From the NCBI GenBank assembly GCA_965214955.1, contig CBDCCU010000009.1, positions 1,178,001 to 1,242,000 of the forward strand: a stretch of 64,000 bases of DNA. The letters are read 5' to 3'. This document shows, piece by piece, positions 26,111-34,743 of the stretch. A program made the position numbers and the translations under genes. The stretch is from Aliikangiella sp965214955 (GTDB lineage: Bacteria; Pseudomonadota; Gammaproteobacteria; Enterobacterales; Kangiellaceae). Within the stretch, counting starts at the first letter, position 1, and every line of letters starts with the position of its first letter. A model generated the notes under the pieces. The model made no database searches. It saw only the letters and a program-made list of their open reading frames with translations, and was not told the origin of the DNA.

Positions 26111-27628
26111 ATGCGTTTAATAGAGCGAGTTCAATCCTTATCTATTTTGCAACAGTTATTGTTGATTGTTTTTTTTCTGCTTAAATTAAGTTTGCTTGGA
26201 GTGTTGCCGCTTACTGGTGATGAAGCTTATTTTATCCAGTGGGGTAAAGATTTATCATTAGGTTATTATGATCATCCGCCTATGGTTGGCTGGACAATTT
26301 GGTCACTTGGCTGGATAAATGACAGTTACTATTTTTATCGTTTATTTGCCTTTGTTAGTTCAATCGTTATCAGCGTTTTAATTTATAAGCTTTGCCTAAA
26401 ACAGACTAAGCAAGATGCGGCAGTTTTAATTAGCTTGGCTTATTTTGTTTCACCCATTTCTCTTTTTAGCGTTTTGTTAGCCAATGATGTAGTGCTGACG
26501 TTTTTTGGTTTTTGTGGTTTTTATTTTTATCAAAAAGCATCAGAAGAAGATAATTTAAAATTAGCTGCTCTGGCAGGGCTTTTACTTGCCATGGCGTTTT
26601 TATCTAAATATTTATCGGCCATGTTATTTATTGGTTTATTGGTTTATGCGCTGATCAACTTTAACAAAACCAATTGGAAAGTTTCAGTATTAGTTGGTGT
26701 TATTGTTTTACTCGCAGTTGGCGAAAATATTTACTATAACTTGCAATATTGTTGGAATAATATTTTATTTAATTTAGTCGCTCGTACTCAAGAAGGCGGT
26801 TTTGAACCTAAGAATATTATTTTATTTTTTATAACCTTTATTCTTTTAATTTCTCCGTTTTCCGTTAAAGCATTTATCCAAAATTCAAAAGCTGTTCAGC
26901 CAAATAAAAGCATTCCTTTTAGGGGAATGGCGCTTGCGGTTTGTATAAGTTATTTGCTGGTGTTTTTATTGGTGAGCCTTTCTAAAACAGTTGGTTTGCA
27001 TTGGTTTGCTTTAATGATGCCATTTGCTTTTGTTTTGCTAAGTTTTTTACCGCAAGAAAAACTAATTGGAACCTTTAACTATGCGGCGATTACATCAATT
27101 GTTATTGGTAGCGCTTTATTATTGCTGGTGTTATTTAGTAGTCAGTTAGTTGAAGCGTTGGATAAAAAAGATAAGCAAAAAGATCTCGATTTTTATTTAA
27201 AAACGGCTGAAATTTGCAAGCAGCTGCCCGATACACCAGTGATATTTACGACAGGCTATAGCAAAAACTCGGTGCTGGCTTATCATTGTAAAGAGACTCA
27301 GTTTCATGTGGCCTTTGACTTATCTAAATATGGCCGCGAAGATGATAAACGAGTGAACTTTAATGATTATGCTGGGCAAGATTTGTGGATTGTTGATAAA
27401 AGTGAAAACCTAGTCGATAAAGTAAAAGACTATTTTAGTCAGGTAGAAGTTAAGCCGCTTATTTTAAGTAATGGCACTGAATTTACTTTAGTTAAAGGTT
27501 TTAGTTTTAACTTTGAGCTTTACCGTGAAAACTATTTAAAGCCAATTTGTGAGCAGTTTTACTCTGTGCCCGACTGGCTACCCAAAGCCCGTTGCCGCGT
27601 TAAAGAGAAGTATGGTTTGTCACAATAA
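26111..27628 (+). CDS. GT-C (family 39/PMT_2-like) membrane glycosyltransferase
   Basis: 505 residues with about 10-12 membrane helices. The first periplasmic loop holds the conserved acidic pair in LTGDEAYFIQWGKDLSLGYY, followed by DHPPMVGW, typical of ArnT/PMT_2 polyprenyl-phosphosugar transferases. A soluble C-terminal part (about 350-505) is probably periplasmic. In this cluster the donor is probably polyprenyl-phosphoryl-arabinose. The acceptor is unknown: type IV pilin, lipopolysaccharide and other glycans are all possible. Confidence 0.82.
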   Translation: MRLIERVQSLSILQQLLLIVFFLLKLSLLGVLPLTGDEAYFIQWGKDLSLGYYDHPPMVGWTIWSLGWINDSYYFYRLFAFVSSIVISVLIYKLCLKQTKQDAAVLISLAYFVSPISLFSVLLANDVVLTFFGFCGFYFYQKASEEDNLKLAALAGLLLAMAFLSKYLSAMLFIGLLVYALINFNKTNWKVSVLVGVIVLLAVGENIYYNLQYCWNNILFNLVARTQEGGFEPKNIILFFITFILLISPFSVKAFIQNSKAVQPNKSIPFRGMALAVCISYLLVFLLVSLSKTVGLHWFALMMPFAFVLLSFLPQEKLIGTFNYAAITSIVIGSALLLLVLFSSQLVEALDKKDKQKDLDFYLKTAEICKQLPDTPVIFTTGYSKNSVLAYHCKETQFHVAFDLSKYGREDDKRVNFNDYAGQDLWIVDKSENLVDKVKDYFSQVEVKPLILSNGTEFTLVKGFSFNFELYRENYLKPICEQFYSVPDWLPKARCRVKEKYGLSQ

Positions 27629-27651
27629 GCCATTAATTGATAGAGAATAGA

Positions 27652-28239
27652 ATGCAAGTTGCTTTTTTTGATTTTGATGGAACCATAACAAGCAAAGATT
27701 CTTTGCTTGAGTTTATTCAATTTGCCGTGGGTAAACCTCGTTATTATTGGGGGCTTTTAGTCATTAGCCCAATATTAGTTGGTTTTGTTTTAAAACTGAT
27801 AGTTAATGATGTTGCCAAGCAAAAAATGCTAGGTCACTTTTTTAAAGGTTGGTCTGTTGAGCGTTTTGAGCAAGTGGCTAGTGATTATTCGCTCACACAA
27901 ATTGATAAAATTTTACGCCCCAAAGCAAAACAAAAACTCACTTGGCATTTAAGTCAAGGACACAAAGTGGTGATTGTTTCTGCCTCAATAGATGCTTGGC
28001 TTAAACCTTGGTGTGATAAACAAGGTTTTGAGCTGATCGCAACCAAAATGGCAAATGTTGACGGTAAAATTAGTGGACTATTTGCGGATAAAAACTGTCA
28101 TGGGGAAGAAAAGGTCAACAAAATACAAAAAAACTACGATTTAAACCAATTTGAAACCATTTTTGCTTATGGCGATACCAGTGGTGACAAGCCAATGTTA
28201 GCACTAGCTCATCATGCTTATTATCGTGAGTTTGAATAG
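27652..28239 (+). CDS. HAD-IB family phosphatase
   Basis: About 195 residues. HAD motif I is FDFDGTITSKDS, motif II VSASIDAW, and motif IV YGDTSGDKPML. A hydrophobic cap (YYWGLLVISPILVGFVL) suggests membrane association. HAD-IB domains are found fused to UbiA-type transferases in some proteobacteria, so this is a good candidate for the phosphatase that converts polyprenyl-phosphoryl-5-phosphoribose to polyprenyl-phosphoryl-ribose. ATG 27652 is preferred to TTG 27637. Last gene of the cluster. Confidence 0.83.
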   Translation: MQVAFFDFDGTITSKDSLLEFIQFAVGKPRYYWGLLVISPILVGFVLKLIVNDVAKQKMLGHFFKGWSVERFEQVASDYSLTQIDKILRPKAKQKLTWHLSQGHKVVIVSASIDAWLKPWCDKQGFELIATKMANVDGKISGLFADKNCHGEEKVNKIQKNYDLNQFETIFAYGDTSGDKPMLALAHHAYYREFE

Positions 28240-28469
28240 AGAACATTACTATATCATTAAAAAAATAAATTCCTTTTATTTTCAATAAGTTGTAAACAAA
28301 AAGGGGCATTTCCTTGTAAAAGCCATGGGTTTTCTTTATGATCTGCCCGCGAGTACTGTTTATCGGCAAATTTTGAGGCAAAAAAACGCTAACCTCGGGG
28401 TTTAAGTTTCCGTTTAAACAAGTAATTAATATGAGTTAAATATTACCGGTCGATGGGGAGACTATCCGA

Positions 28470-29051
28470 ATGAGTAATGATGGTGTAGATAACGGTAAAC
28501 GCCGTTTCTTAACGCTAGCAACCAGTGCCGTTGGTGCGGTGGGTGTTGTTGGTGTTGCTGTGCCTTTTGTACAGTCTTGGAATCCAAGCGCAAAAGCGCA
28601 AGCAGCGGGTGCGCCTGTTAAAGTGTCGCTTGATAAAATTGCAGAAGGTTCTATGGTAAAAGTTGAATACCGTGGTAAACCTTATTTTGTGGTAAAAAGA
28701 AGCTCGGCTTTAGTAGATGCGTTAAAAAATACTAAAATTGAATTAAAAGATCCCGAATCGACCGATCCTGAGCAACAACCTACCTATGTAGACAAGTCTA
28801 CTCGTTCTATTAGACCAGACATTGCGGTATTAGAAGGAATTTGTACTCACCTGGGTTGTGTACCTCAGCATAAAAAAGTAACCGAAGTTGATTGGGGCGG
28901 TGGTTTCTTCTGTCCTTGTCACGGTTCGCGTTTTGACTTAGCGGGACGTGTTTTCTCTGGTGTTCCAGCGTCTAAAAATTTAAAAGTGCCTGAATATTCT
29001 TATCTTGCAGATAATGAAATTATCATTGGCGTGGGAGAGGGTGCAGCATAA
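28470..29051 (+). CDS. petA: Ubiquinol-cytochrome c reductase iron-sulfur (Rieske) subunit
   Basis: 193 residues. The N-terminal Tat-type signal-anchor (KRRFLTLATSAVGAVGVVG) is followed by the Rieske domain with cluster boxes CTHLGC and CPCHGS, giving two Cys and two His ligands plus the two disulfide Cys. It receives electrons from ubiquinol at the bc1 complex. It starts after GGGGAG and overlaps petB by one base in TAATG. The 230 bases upstream should hold the operon promoter; no strong match was seen. Confidence 0.97.
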   Translation: MSNDGVDNGKRRFLTLATSAVGAVGVVGVAVPFVQSWNPSAKAQAAGAPVKVSLDKIAEGSMVKVEYRGKPYFVVKRSSALVDALKNTKIELKDPESTDPEQQPTYVDKSTRSIRPDIAVLEGICTHLGCVPQHKKVTEVDWGGGFFCPCHGSRFDLAGRVFSGVPASKNLKVPEYSYLADNEIIIGVGEGAA

Positions 29052-30271
29052 TGACTAAAATGGCTCAATTAATGCAATGGGTCGATGATCGTTTTCCAGC
29101 AACTAAAGTTTGGAACGAGCATCTGGCCGAATATTACGCCCCAAAGAACTTTAACTTTTGGTACTTCTTTGGTTCTTTGGCGTTATTGGTATTGGTTAAT
29201 CAAATTCTAACGGGAATATGGTTAACAATGAATTACACACCTTCGGGTGAACAAGCGTATGCTTCTATAGAATTTATTATGCGTGATGTGCCTTATGGTG
29301 ACATCTTACGTTATATGCACTCAACTGGTGCTTCGGCGTTTTTCTTAGTGGTTTATTTGCATATGTTCCGTGGTTTAATTTACGGTTCATTTAGAAAACC
29401 ACGCGAGTTAGTTTGGCTATTTGGTATGATTATTTTTGTACTACTAATGGCTGAAGCCTTCATGGGATATTTATTACCTTGGGGTAATATGTCTTACTGG
29501 GGCGCGCAGGTTATTATCAACTTATTTAGCGCTATTCCTGTTTATGGTGCCGACATTACCCAATGGATTAGAGGTGACTTTATTATCTCTGGTGCCACGC
29601 TCAACCGTTTCTTTGCACTGCATGTTGTGGCATTGCCAATGGCATTATTGTTAATGGTGTTCTTGCATATTGTTGCGCTTCATAAAGTAGGCTCAAACAA
29701 CCCAGATGGTATTGAAATTAAAAAGTATAAAGATGAAAACGGCATTCCATTAGATGGCATTCCTTTCCATCCTTATTACACGGTTAAAGATATTGTTGGT
29801 GTGGCGGGCTTCTTATTTTTGTTCTGCTTGGTGATTTTCTTTGCTCCAGAAATGGGCGGGTTTTTCCTTGAGCCACCAAACTTTACCCCAGCCGATCCAC
29901 TAAAAACACCGGCTCATATTGCGCCAGTTTGGTATTTCACGCCTTTCTACTCAATACTGCGTGCGGTTCCTGATCAGCAATTGGGTGTTATTGCAATGGC
30001 GGCCTCATTAATTATTTTATTCTTTTTACCTTGGTTAGACCGAGCAAAAGTAAAATCAATTCGTTACAAGCACTGGAGCTTTAAGCTTTGGTTAGCCGTT
30101 TTTGTTGTTACCTTTGTGATCCTTGGTTATTTAGGTATGAAAGGGCCTACACCAATGAGAACTTTAGTTGCACAAATTTGTACTGTTTACTACTTTGCCT
30201 TCTTCTTCTTGATGCCATGGTGGAGTACTTGGGGCGAAACTAAGCCTGTTCCTGAGAGGGTGACACACTAA
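29051..30271 (+). CDS. petB: Cytochrome b subunit of bc1 complex
   Basis: 406 residues, eight membrane helices. Haem-ligand His pairs lie in helices B and D (RYMHSTGAS, YLHMFRG and ALHVVALPM, FLHIVALH). The Qo-site motif occurs as PVWYFTPFYSILRAVP in place of the more usual PEWYFL, a common bacterial variant. It is coupled to petA and petC by one-base overlaps at both ends. Confidence 0.97.
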   Translation: MTKMAQLMQWVDDRFPATKVWNEHLAEYYAPKNFNFWYFFGSLALLVLVNQILTGIWLTMNYTPSGEQAYASIEFIMRDVPYGDILRYMHSTGASAFFLVVYLHMFRGLIYGSFRKPRELVWLFGMIIFVLLMAEAFMGYLLPWGNMSYWGAQVIINLFSAIPVYGADITQWIRGDFIISGATLNRFFALHVVALPMALLLMVFLHIVALHKVGSNNPDGIEIKKYKDENGIPLDGIPFHPYYTVKDIVGVAGFLFLFCLVIFFAPEMGGFFLEPPNFTPADPLKTPAHIAPVWYFTPFYSILRAVPDQQLGVIAMAASLIILFFLPWLDRAKVKSIRYKHWSFKLWLAVFVVTFVILGYLGMKGPTPMRTLVAQICTVYYFAFFFLMPWWSTWGETKPVPERVTH

Positions 30272-31146
30272 TGAAAAAATTAATAATTACCATCAGTGCG
30301 CTATTTTCGCTGTCATTATCGGCAGCCGAAGAGGGGTTAACATTTCCTAATGATCCTTTGCCAGAGCTTAATGGCGAACAGCTGATTATTTCTGAACAAC
30401 GCGGTATGCAGGTTTATATGAATAACTGCATGGGTTGTCATGGTTTAGAGTTTCAACGCTATAAGCGCACGGCAGAAGATTTAAAGATCCCTGAAGAGAT
30501 AATGCTTGAAAACTTAGTATTTTCGGGTGGCAAAATTGGCGATCCTATGGCGAATAATATGAACCAAGAAGCTGCGGCTAACTGGTTTGGTGCGGCTCCG
30601 CCCGATTTATCACTAATTGCTCGCTATAGAGGTACCGATTGGCTTTATAACTATTTGCGTGGTTTTTACCAAGATGAATCTCGTCCTTATGGTGTGAACA
30701 ACGGTGTATTTAAAGATGTTGGTATGCCGCACGTATTAGAAAACATGCAAGGCTTACAGGCTAAATCTGAAAAAGTAAAAGGTCTAGAAAATGATATTGC
30801 CTATGCTAAAGGCGATATTGCCAGCGCTAATAAAATTTTAGAGGGATCTTCTGACTCTGCGGCTAAAAAGACTATTAGCGAAGCACAAAAGCTCATTCAT
30901 GATGCCGAAGCTGAGCTAGTTCGTTTATCAACTGCGGGTGAATACTACACCATTGTTAAAGAAGGACTTTTAACACCGCAAGAGTATGATCAAGCTATGG
31001 CCGATTTAGTTAACTTTTTAGAGTATGTCGGTGAACCTGGCAAAAAAGCACGTGAGCGTTTAGGTGTTTGGGTACTTTTATTTATCGCTGTATTTGGTGT
31101 GTTAGCATACTTTATGAAAAAAGAGTTTTGGAAAGATATTCATTAA
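30271..31146 (+). CDS. petC: Cytochrome c1 with an unusual helical insertion
   Basis: 291 residues with a cleavable signal peptide, haem site CMGCH (Cys53, Cys56, His57), probable axial Met152 in DVGMPHVL, and a C-terminal anchor helix (about 266-282). Between GMPHVLENMQG (about residue 161) and the conserved LTPQEYDQAMADLVNFLEYVGEP block there is a Lys/Glu/Ala-rich segment of about 65 residues that looks like a helical hairpin. From memory, gammaproteobacterial homologues are around 230-260 residues with only a short loop here. Terminator follows. Confidence 0.95.
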   Translation: MKKLIITISALFSLSLSAAEEGLTFPNDPLPELNGEQLIISEQRGMQVYMNNCMGCHGLEFQRYKRTAEDLKIPEEIMLENLVFSGGKIGDPMANNMNQEAAANWFGAAPPDLSLIARYRGTDWLYNYLRGFYQDESRPYGVNNGVFKDVGMPHVLENMQGLQAKSEKVKGLENDIAYAKGDIASANKILEGSSDSAAKKTISEAQKLIHDAEAELVRLSTAGEYYTIVKEGLLTPQEYDQAMADLVNFLEYVGEPGKKARERLGVWVLLFIAVFGVLAYFMKKEFWKDIH

Positions 31147-31194
31147 TTTGAGTATTTAGCCAAGTTTTAAAGTTTTATTTGACTCAATCGAAGT

Positions 31195-31227
31195 AAAGAG
31201 TAGTTAAGTTTTTAACTGCTCTTTTTT
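31195..31227 (+). terminator. Rho-independent terminator after petC
   Basis: Stem GAGTAGTTAA (31198-31207) pairs with TTAACTGCTC (31212-31221, one G-U) around a 4-base loop, followed by six T. It is 21 bases before the sspA start, so any separate sspA promoter must lie upstream of or within it, or sspA depends on read-through. Confidence 0.85.
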
Positions 31228-31248
31228 CGCACTTAGGGAGAGTTCTCA

Positions 31249-31878
31249 ATGGCAACAGTAGCCAAACGATCAGTAATGACCCTTTATACCGGATCTGACG
31301 ATGTTTATAGTCATCAGGTTCGTATTGTATTAGCTGAAAAAGGCGTTAACTTTGAAGCTATAGAAGTGGTTGGTAATCAACAGCCACCAGAAGATCTGAT
31401 TGATCTTAACCCATATAATACCGTTCCAACCTTGGTTGACCGCGAGCTTGTTTTATTTGAAGCGCCAATTATTATGGAATACTTAGACGAAAGATTTCCA
31501 CATCCGCCTTTAATGCCTGTTTATCCTGTGGCACGTGCGCGTTCTCGCTTAATGATGCACCGTGTTGAAAAAGACTGGTATAGCTTAATGAACGTGATTT
31601 TAAACGGTAAAGAAAAAGAAGCGGATAAATCTCGTAAAGAACTCACTGAAAGCTTATTAACTTTAGCACCAGTATTTAGTGAAACCCCTTACTTTTTAAG
31701 TGAAGAGTTCTCATTAATTGATTGCTGTTTAGCACCGCTAATGTGGCGACTGCCTGCAATGGACATTAAGTTAACGGGGCGTGGCTCTAAAGAAGTTTCA
31801 CAATATATGGAGCTGTTATTTGAGCGTGATTCTTTTGAAGCAAGCCTTACAGATTCTGAAAGAGACATAAGAGCTTAA
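31249..31878 (+). CDS. sspA: Stringent starvation protein A
   Basis: Glutathione-transferase-fold protein that binds RNA polymerase, 209 residues. The N-terminal thioredoxin-like half contains DDVYSHQVRIVLAEKG and YNTVPTLVDREL, and the C-terminal helical half ends with the conserved PAMDIKL region. It lacks catalytic GST activity in studied species and acts in the stationary-phase stress response. AGGGAGAG precedes the ATG. It forms a pair with sspB (4-base gap). Confidence 0.95.
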   Translation: MATVAKRSVMTLYTGSDDVYSHQVRIVLAEKGVNFEAIEVVGNQQPPEDLIDLNPYNTVPTLVDRELVLFEAPIIMEYLDERFPHPPLMPVYPVARARSRLMMHRVEKDWYSLMNVILNGKEKEADKSRKELTESLLTLAPVFSETPYFLSEEFSLIDCCLAPLMWRLPAMDIKLTGRGSKEVSQYMELLFERDSFEASLTDSERDIRA

Positions 31879-31882
31879 TTTT

Positions 31883-32368
31883 ATGCAAACACCTGTGTTC
31901 ACTTCTAATAAGCCTTATTTATTTCGAGCAATTTATGAATGGTTGCTCGATAATGATGCTACGCCTTATATTTTAGTGGACACTAGTTTGGCTAATGTTG
32001 AAGTGCCCAATGAGCATATTCAAAATGGGCAAATTGTGTTAAATGCAAGCCCCTCGGCAATTAGACATTGGCTGGTTGATAATAATGCGGTTTCATTTAG
32101 TGCTAGATTTTCAGGTAAACCTAGACAAATTTATGTGCCAATGGAAGCAATACTAGCCATTTATTCTCAAGAAAATGGCTTAGGAATGGCTTTTCCTGCA
32201 ATTGAAGAAGAGCAATTAGAGTCTGGCTTGTCAGATGAAAATGAGTCATTGCCTGAAGAGTCAGTTCAAATTGAGCCAAAAGTGGTAGATAGCAATAAAG
32301 AGTTACCACCCAAGAAAAATAATACCCCTCAAAACAAAAATAACTCACACTTAAAGGTTGTTAAATAG
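31883..32368 (+). CDS. sspB: ClpXP adaptor SspB
   Basis: 161 residues. The N-terminal dimeric Sm-like domain (about 1-110) binds ssrA tags, with typical segments YLFRAIYEWLLDN, TPYILVD and VSFSARFSGKPRQIYVPMEAILAIYSQENG. An acidic, flexible linker leads to a short C-terminal Leu-Lys-Val-Val-Lys tail that docks on ClpX. It directs tmRNA-tagged polypeptides to ClpXP. Its pairing with sspA is conserved. Confidence 0.95.
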   Translation: MQTPVFTSNKPYLFRAIYEWLLDNDATPYILVDTSLANVEVPNEHIQNGQIVLNASPSAIRHWLVDNNAVSFSARFSGKPRQIYVPMEAILAIYSQENGLGMAFPAIEEEQLESGLSDENESLPEESVQIEPKVVDSNKELPPKKNNTPQNKNNSHLKVVK

Positions 32369-32502
32369 TTACAATTCCTAATTAGTAATAAAAGCTGCAA
32401 AACATATAACAACCTATTCTAATAATAACTGAAAAGTTAATACTTACGCTTTTTCCATGCTAAGGTTTTAGTAAACCAATATCGTCTTTAAGAGGGTGTT
32501 TT

Positions 32503-33504
32503 ATGAAACTGGATGCCACTGTATTACTTATTTTCTCTACCGCTTTTCTTTTTTCTAGCTCAGCCGTTTTATCTAAGTCTAAAGGGACTTTGAAAGTTAA
32601 TGAGTTTGACTATAAAAGGGCTAATGCCTTGGGTTTTAAAACTTCTTATCCTCAAGATGGTCCTTATGTTGAAGTGACGGCTAATAATACAAAATATAAT
32701 CGAGTGCTTGAGTTGCACACTGACACTCAAATTATTGCTGAAACTCATGCAACTTGTTCTAACAAAGGAAAAGTGAGTAGCTTGTCAGTTTTAGCGGGCT
32801 CTGGGCCTAAGCAAAAGGTTAAAGGGCGTAGTTTTAGAAATGATCAATGGCAATTAATCATTCCTCGAAATGATTTTAAAGCGCTTAAGCCTATTCAACA
32901 ATGTAATATTTCGGCTAAAGATTTAGCCGCTAAACATAAATTGAAATTAGCCGATGTCGTTAAAAAAGGGTTTGTTGTTACATTGCCGAGAAAACTTAAA
33001 GTTCAATCGACCTTGGTTTGTGAAGGTAAAGGATTACAAAGAGGAAGCATTAAAAGCAAAAGCATTGATGTTGATGCGCATATTGTTTGTGCGCCCAATC
33101 CCTTAGCTGGGCGCTCTAAATCTAAAACCAGTACAAAGTCGGCTGATCCTAAAAAAGCTAAGGTGATTAAGGTTTTTGAATCGGCTGTTGTTAATGCTAC
33201 AGCCCAGTGTCCATCAAAAGTAGAAGTTAATGCGGATCTTATTTTTAAAAAACCAGGAAAAGTTTCAATTCAGTGGTTTGGCGCTGGCGGATATAAAAGT
33301 GCCAAAAAAGAAATTGCCGTTAATCGCTCTGGTAAAAAGTCAGTTAAACATATATGGAATATTGAAAAACCTAAATCAATTAACTCATTAAAGTCTAACA
33401 CCAATAAAAACCAATTGACCGGTTGGGTAAGGCTAGAAGTCACTCACACAATAAAGCAAGGTATAGCAAGAGCTAAAAAAAACATGGAAAAGCAAACCCG
33501 TTAA
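32503..33504 (+). CDS. Secreted protein of unknown function
   Basis: 333 residues, no family recognised. The start has AGAGGG upstream and a Sec signal peptide (about residues 1-24, ending SSAVLS-KS). The mature protein is strongly basic (many Lys) with six Cys (about residues 85, 128, 168, 191 and beyond) and beta-rich segments. It suggests a periplasmic or exported fold, not an enzyme. It is a monocistronic gene between sspB and the frameshifted region and is itself intact. Confidence 0.75.
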   Translation: MKLDATVLLIFSTAFLFSSSAVLSKSKGTLKVNEFDYKRANALGFKTSYPQDGPYVEVTANNTKYNRVLELHTDTQIIAETHATCSNKGKVSSLSVLAGSGPKQKVKGRSFRNDQWQLIIPRNDFKALKPIQQCNISAKDLAAKHKLKLADVVKKGFVVTLPRKLKVQSTLVCEGKGLQRGSIKSKSIDVDAHIVCAPNPLAGRSKSKTSTKSADPKKAKVIKVFESAVVNATAQCPSKVEVNADLIFKKPGKVSIQWFGAGGYKSAKKEIAVNRSGKKSVKHIWNIEKPKSINSLKSNTNKNQLTGWVRLEVTHTIKQGIARAKKNMEKQTR

Positions 33505-33697
33505 TTTTAATGTAGGTTGCGCCACGATTGTAACGCCAGTTAAACGTATGAAAACGGGCTAAAGCAAGCTCTGTTTTCTTAAGAGAAACAATAAGAGCTA
33601 TTAACAAACCGCTTGATAGCGATCAAATTTGATAAATATATAATCAAGTTATAATAATTTTTTATAGGTTTTACTGATTTTTAGCGCTAGGTTTGCA

Positions 33698-34716
33698 ATG
33701 GGAATTTTTGAACGATATTTATCGGTTTGGGGTTGGTTTATGTATTTTTGCTGGTGTAGGTTTAGGATATTTTTTTCCACAACAGTTTGAGCTTATTGCT
33801 TCATTAGAAGTCGCCCATGTTAATTTAGTGGTGGCAGTGCTAATTTGGGTTATGATTTATCCAATGATGGTGCAAATTGATTTTACTGCGATTAAAGATG
33901 TAGGAAAAAAGCCCAAAGGATTAGTTTTAACAATAGTTATTAATTGGTTAATTAAACCTTTTTCTATGGCCGCTTTAGGCTGGTTATTCTTTAAGGTGTT
34001 TTTTGCCGATATTGTCGATCCGCAAAGTGCCAATGAGTATATAGCGGGAATGATTTTACTTGGTGTTGCACCTTGCACAGCGATGGTATTTGTATGGAGC
34101 CAGTTAACCAAAGGCGATCCTAACTATACTTTAATACAAGTGTCAGTAAATGATGTCATTATGGTATTTGCCTTTGCTCCTATTGCCGCCTTTCTATTGG
34201 GTGTTTCTAACATTGTTGTTCCGTGGCAAACACTATTATGGTCGGTTATTTTATATGTGGTATTGCCATTAATTGCAGGAATAATTACTCGTAAAAAACT
34301 TGAACAAAAAAATAACCAAAACAAGTTAAATTCTTTTTTGCAAACAATGAAACCTTGGTCAGTTATTGGTCTGTTAGGTACTGTGGTTTTGTTATTTGGC
34401 TTTCAGGCACAAACCATTTTAGATCAGCCTCAAACCATTGCGCTAATAGCGATACCGCTGTTAATACAAACCTATGGCATTTTTGTTTATCGCATACTTG
34501 GGAGCAAAGCTATTAGCTTTGCCTCATAATATTGCAGCTCCAGCCTGTTTAATTGGCACGTCTAATTTTTTTGAATTAGCAGTAGCTGTGGCAATTTCAT
34601 TGTTTGGTTTACATTCGGGGGCAGCATTAGCAACCGTAGTGGGAGTTTTAGTTGAAGTGCCTGTAATGTTATCGTTGGTTTACTTTGTCAATAAAACACG
34701 TCACTGGTTTAATTAA
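33698..34716 (+). pseudogene. ACR3-family arsenite efflux transporter, two frameshifts
   Basis: The combined reading matches ACR3: about ten membrane helices, the essential-Cys motif GVAPCTAMVFVWS, and a C-terminal helix region PAC(L)IGTSNFFELAVAVAISLFG. It is broken twice. After MGIFERYLSVW the reading must lose one G in GGGG (33729-33732) to continue VGLCIFAG. After IQTYGI it must lose one T in TTTTT (34480-34484) to continue FIAYLGAK. With both removed it is a 338-residue protein, the normal size. No arsR or arsC gene is adjacent. The breaks are either sequencing insertions or recent decay. Confidence 0.85.
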
Positions 34717-34721
34717 ATATT

Positions 34722-34742
34722 TATACCCGTTCTTCTTTCAAG
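34722..34742 (+). repeat. Solo end of the TATACCCGTTCT repeat family
   Basis: TATACCCGTTCTTCTTTCAAG matches the terminal repeat of the elements at 37235-37290 and 46911-47176, except for one base change and one extra T in the T-run. No partner end is close. It lies between the convergent acr3-like and isoaspartyl peptidase genes. Confidence 0.6.
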
Positions 34743-34743
34743 C

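Noticed and set aside
22781..28239. O-antigen or capsule cluster
   Set aside because: No Wzx/Wzy, nucleotide-sugar synthesis or GT-A/GT-B transferase genes are present; the set fits polyprenyl-phosphoryl-arabinose better.
33698..34716. Arsenic resistance operon
   Set aside because: Only the ACR3-like transporter is present; no arsR, arsC or arsH lies on either side.
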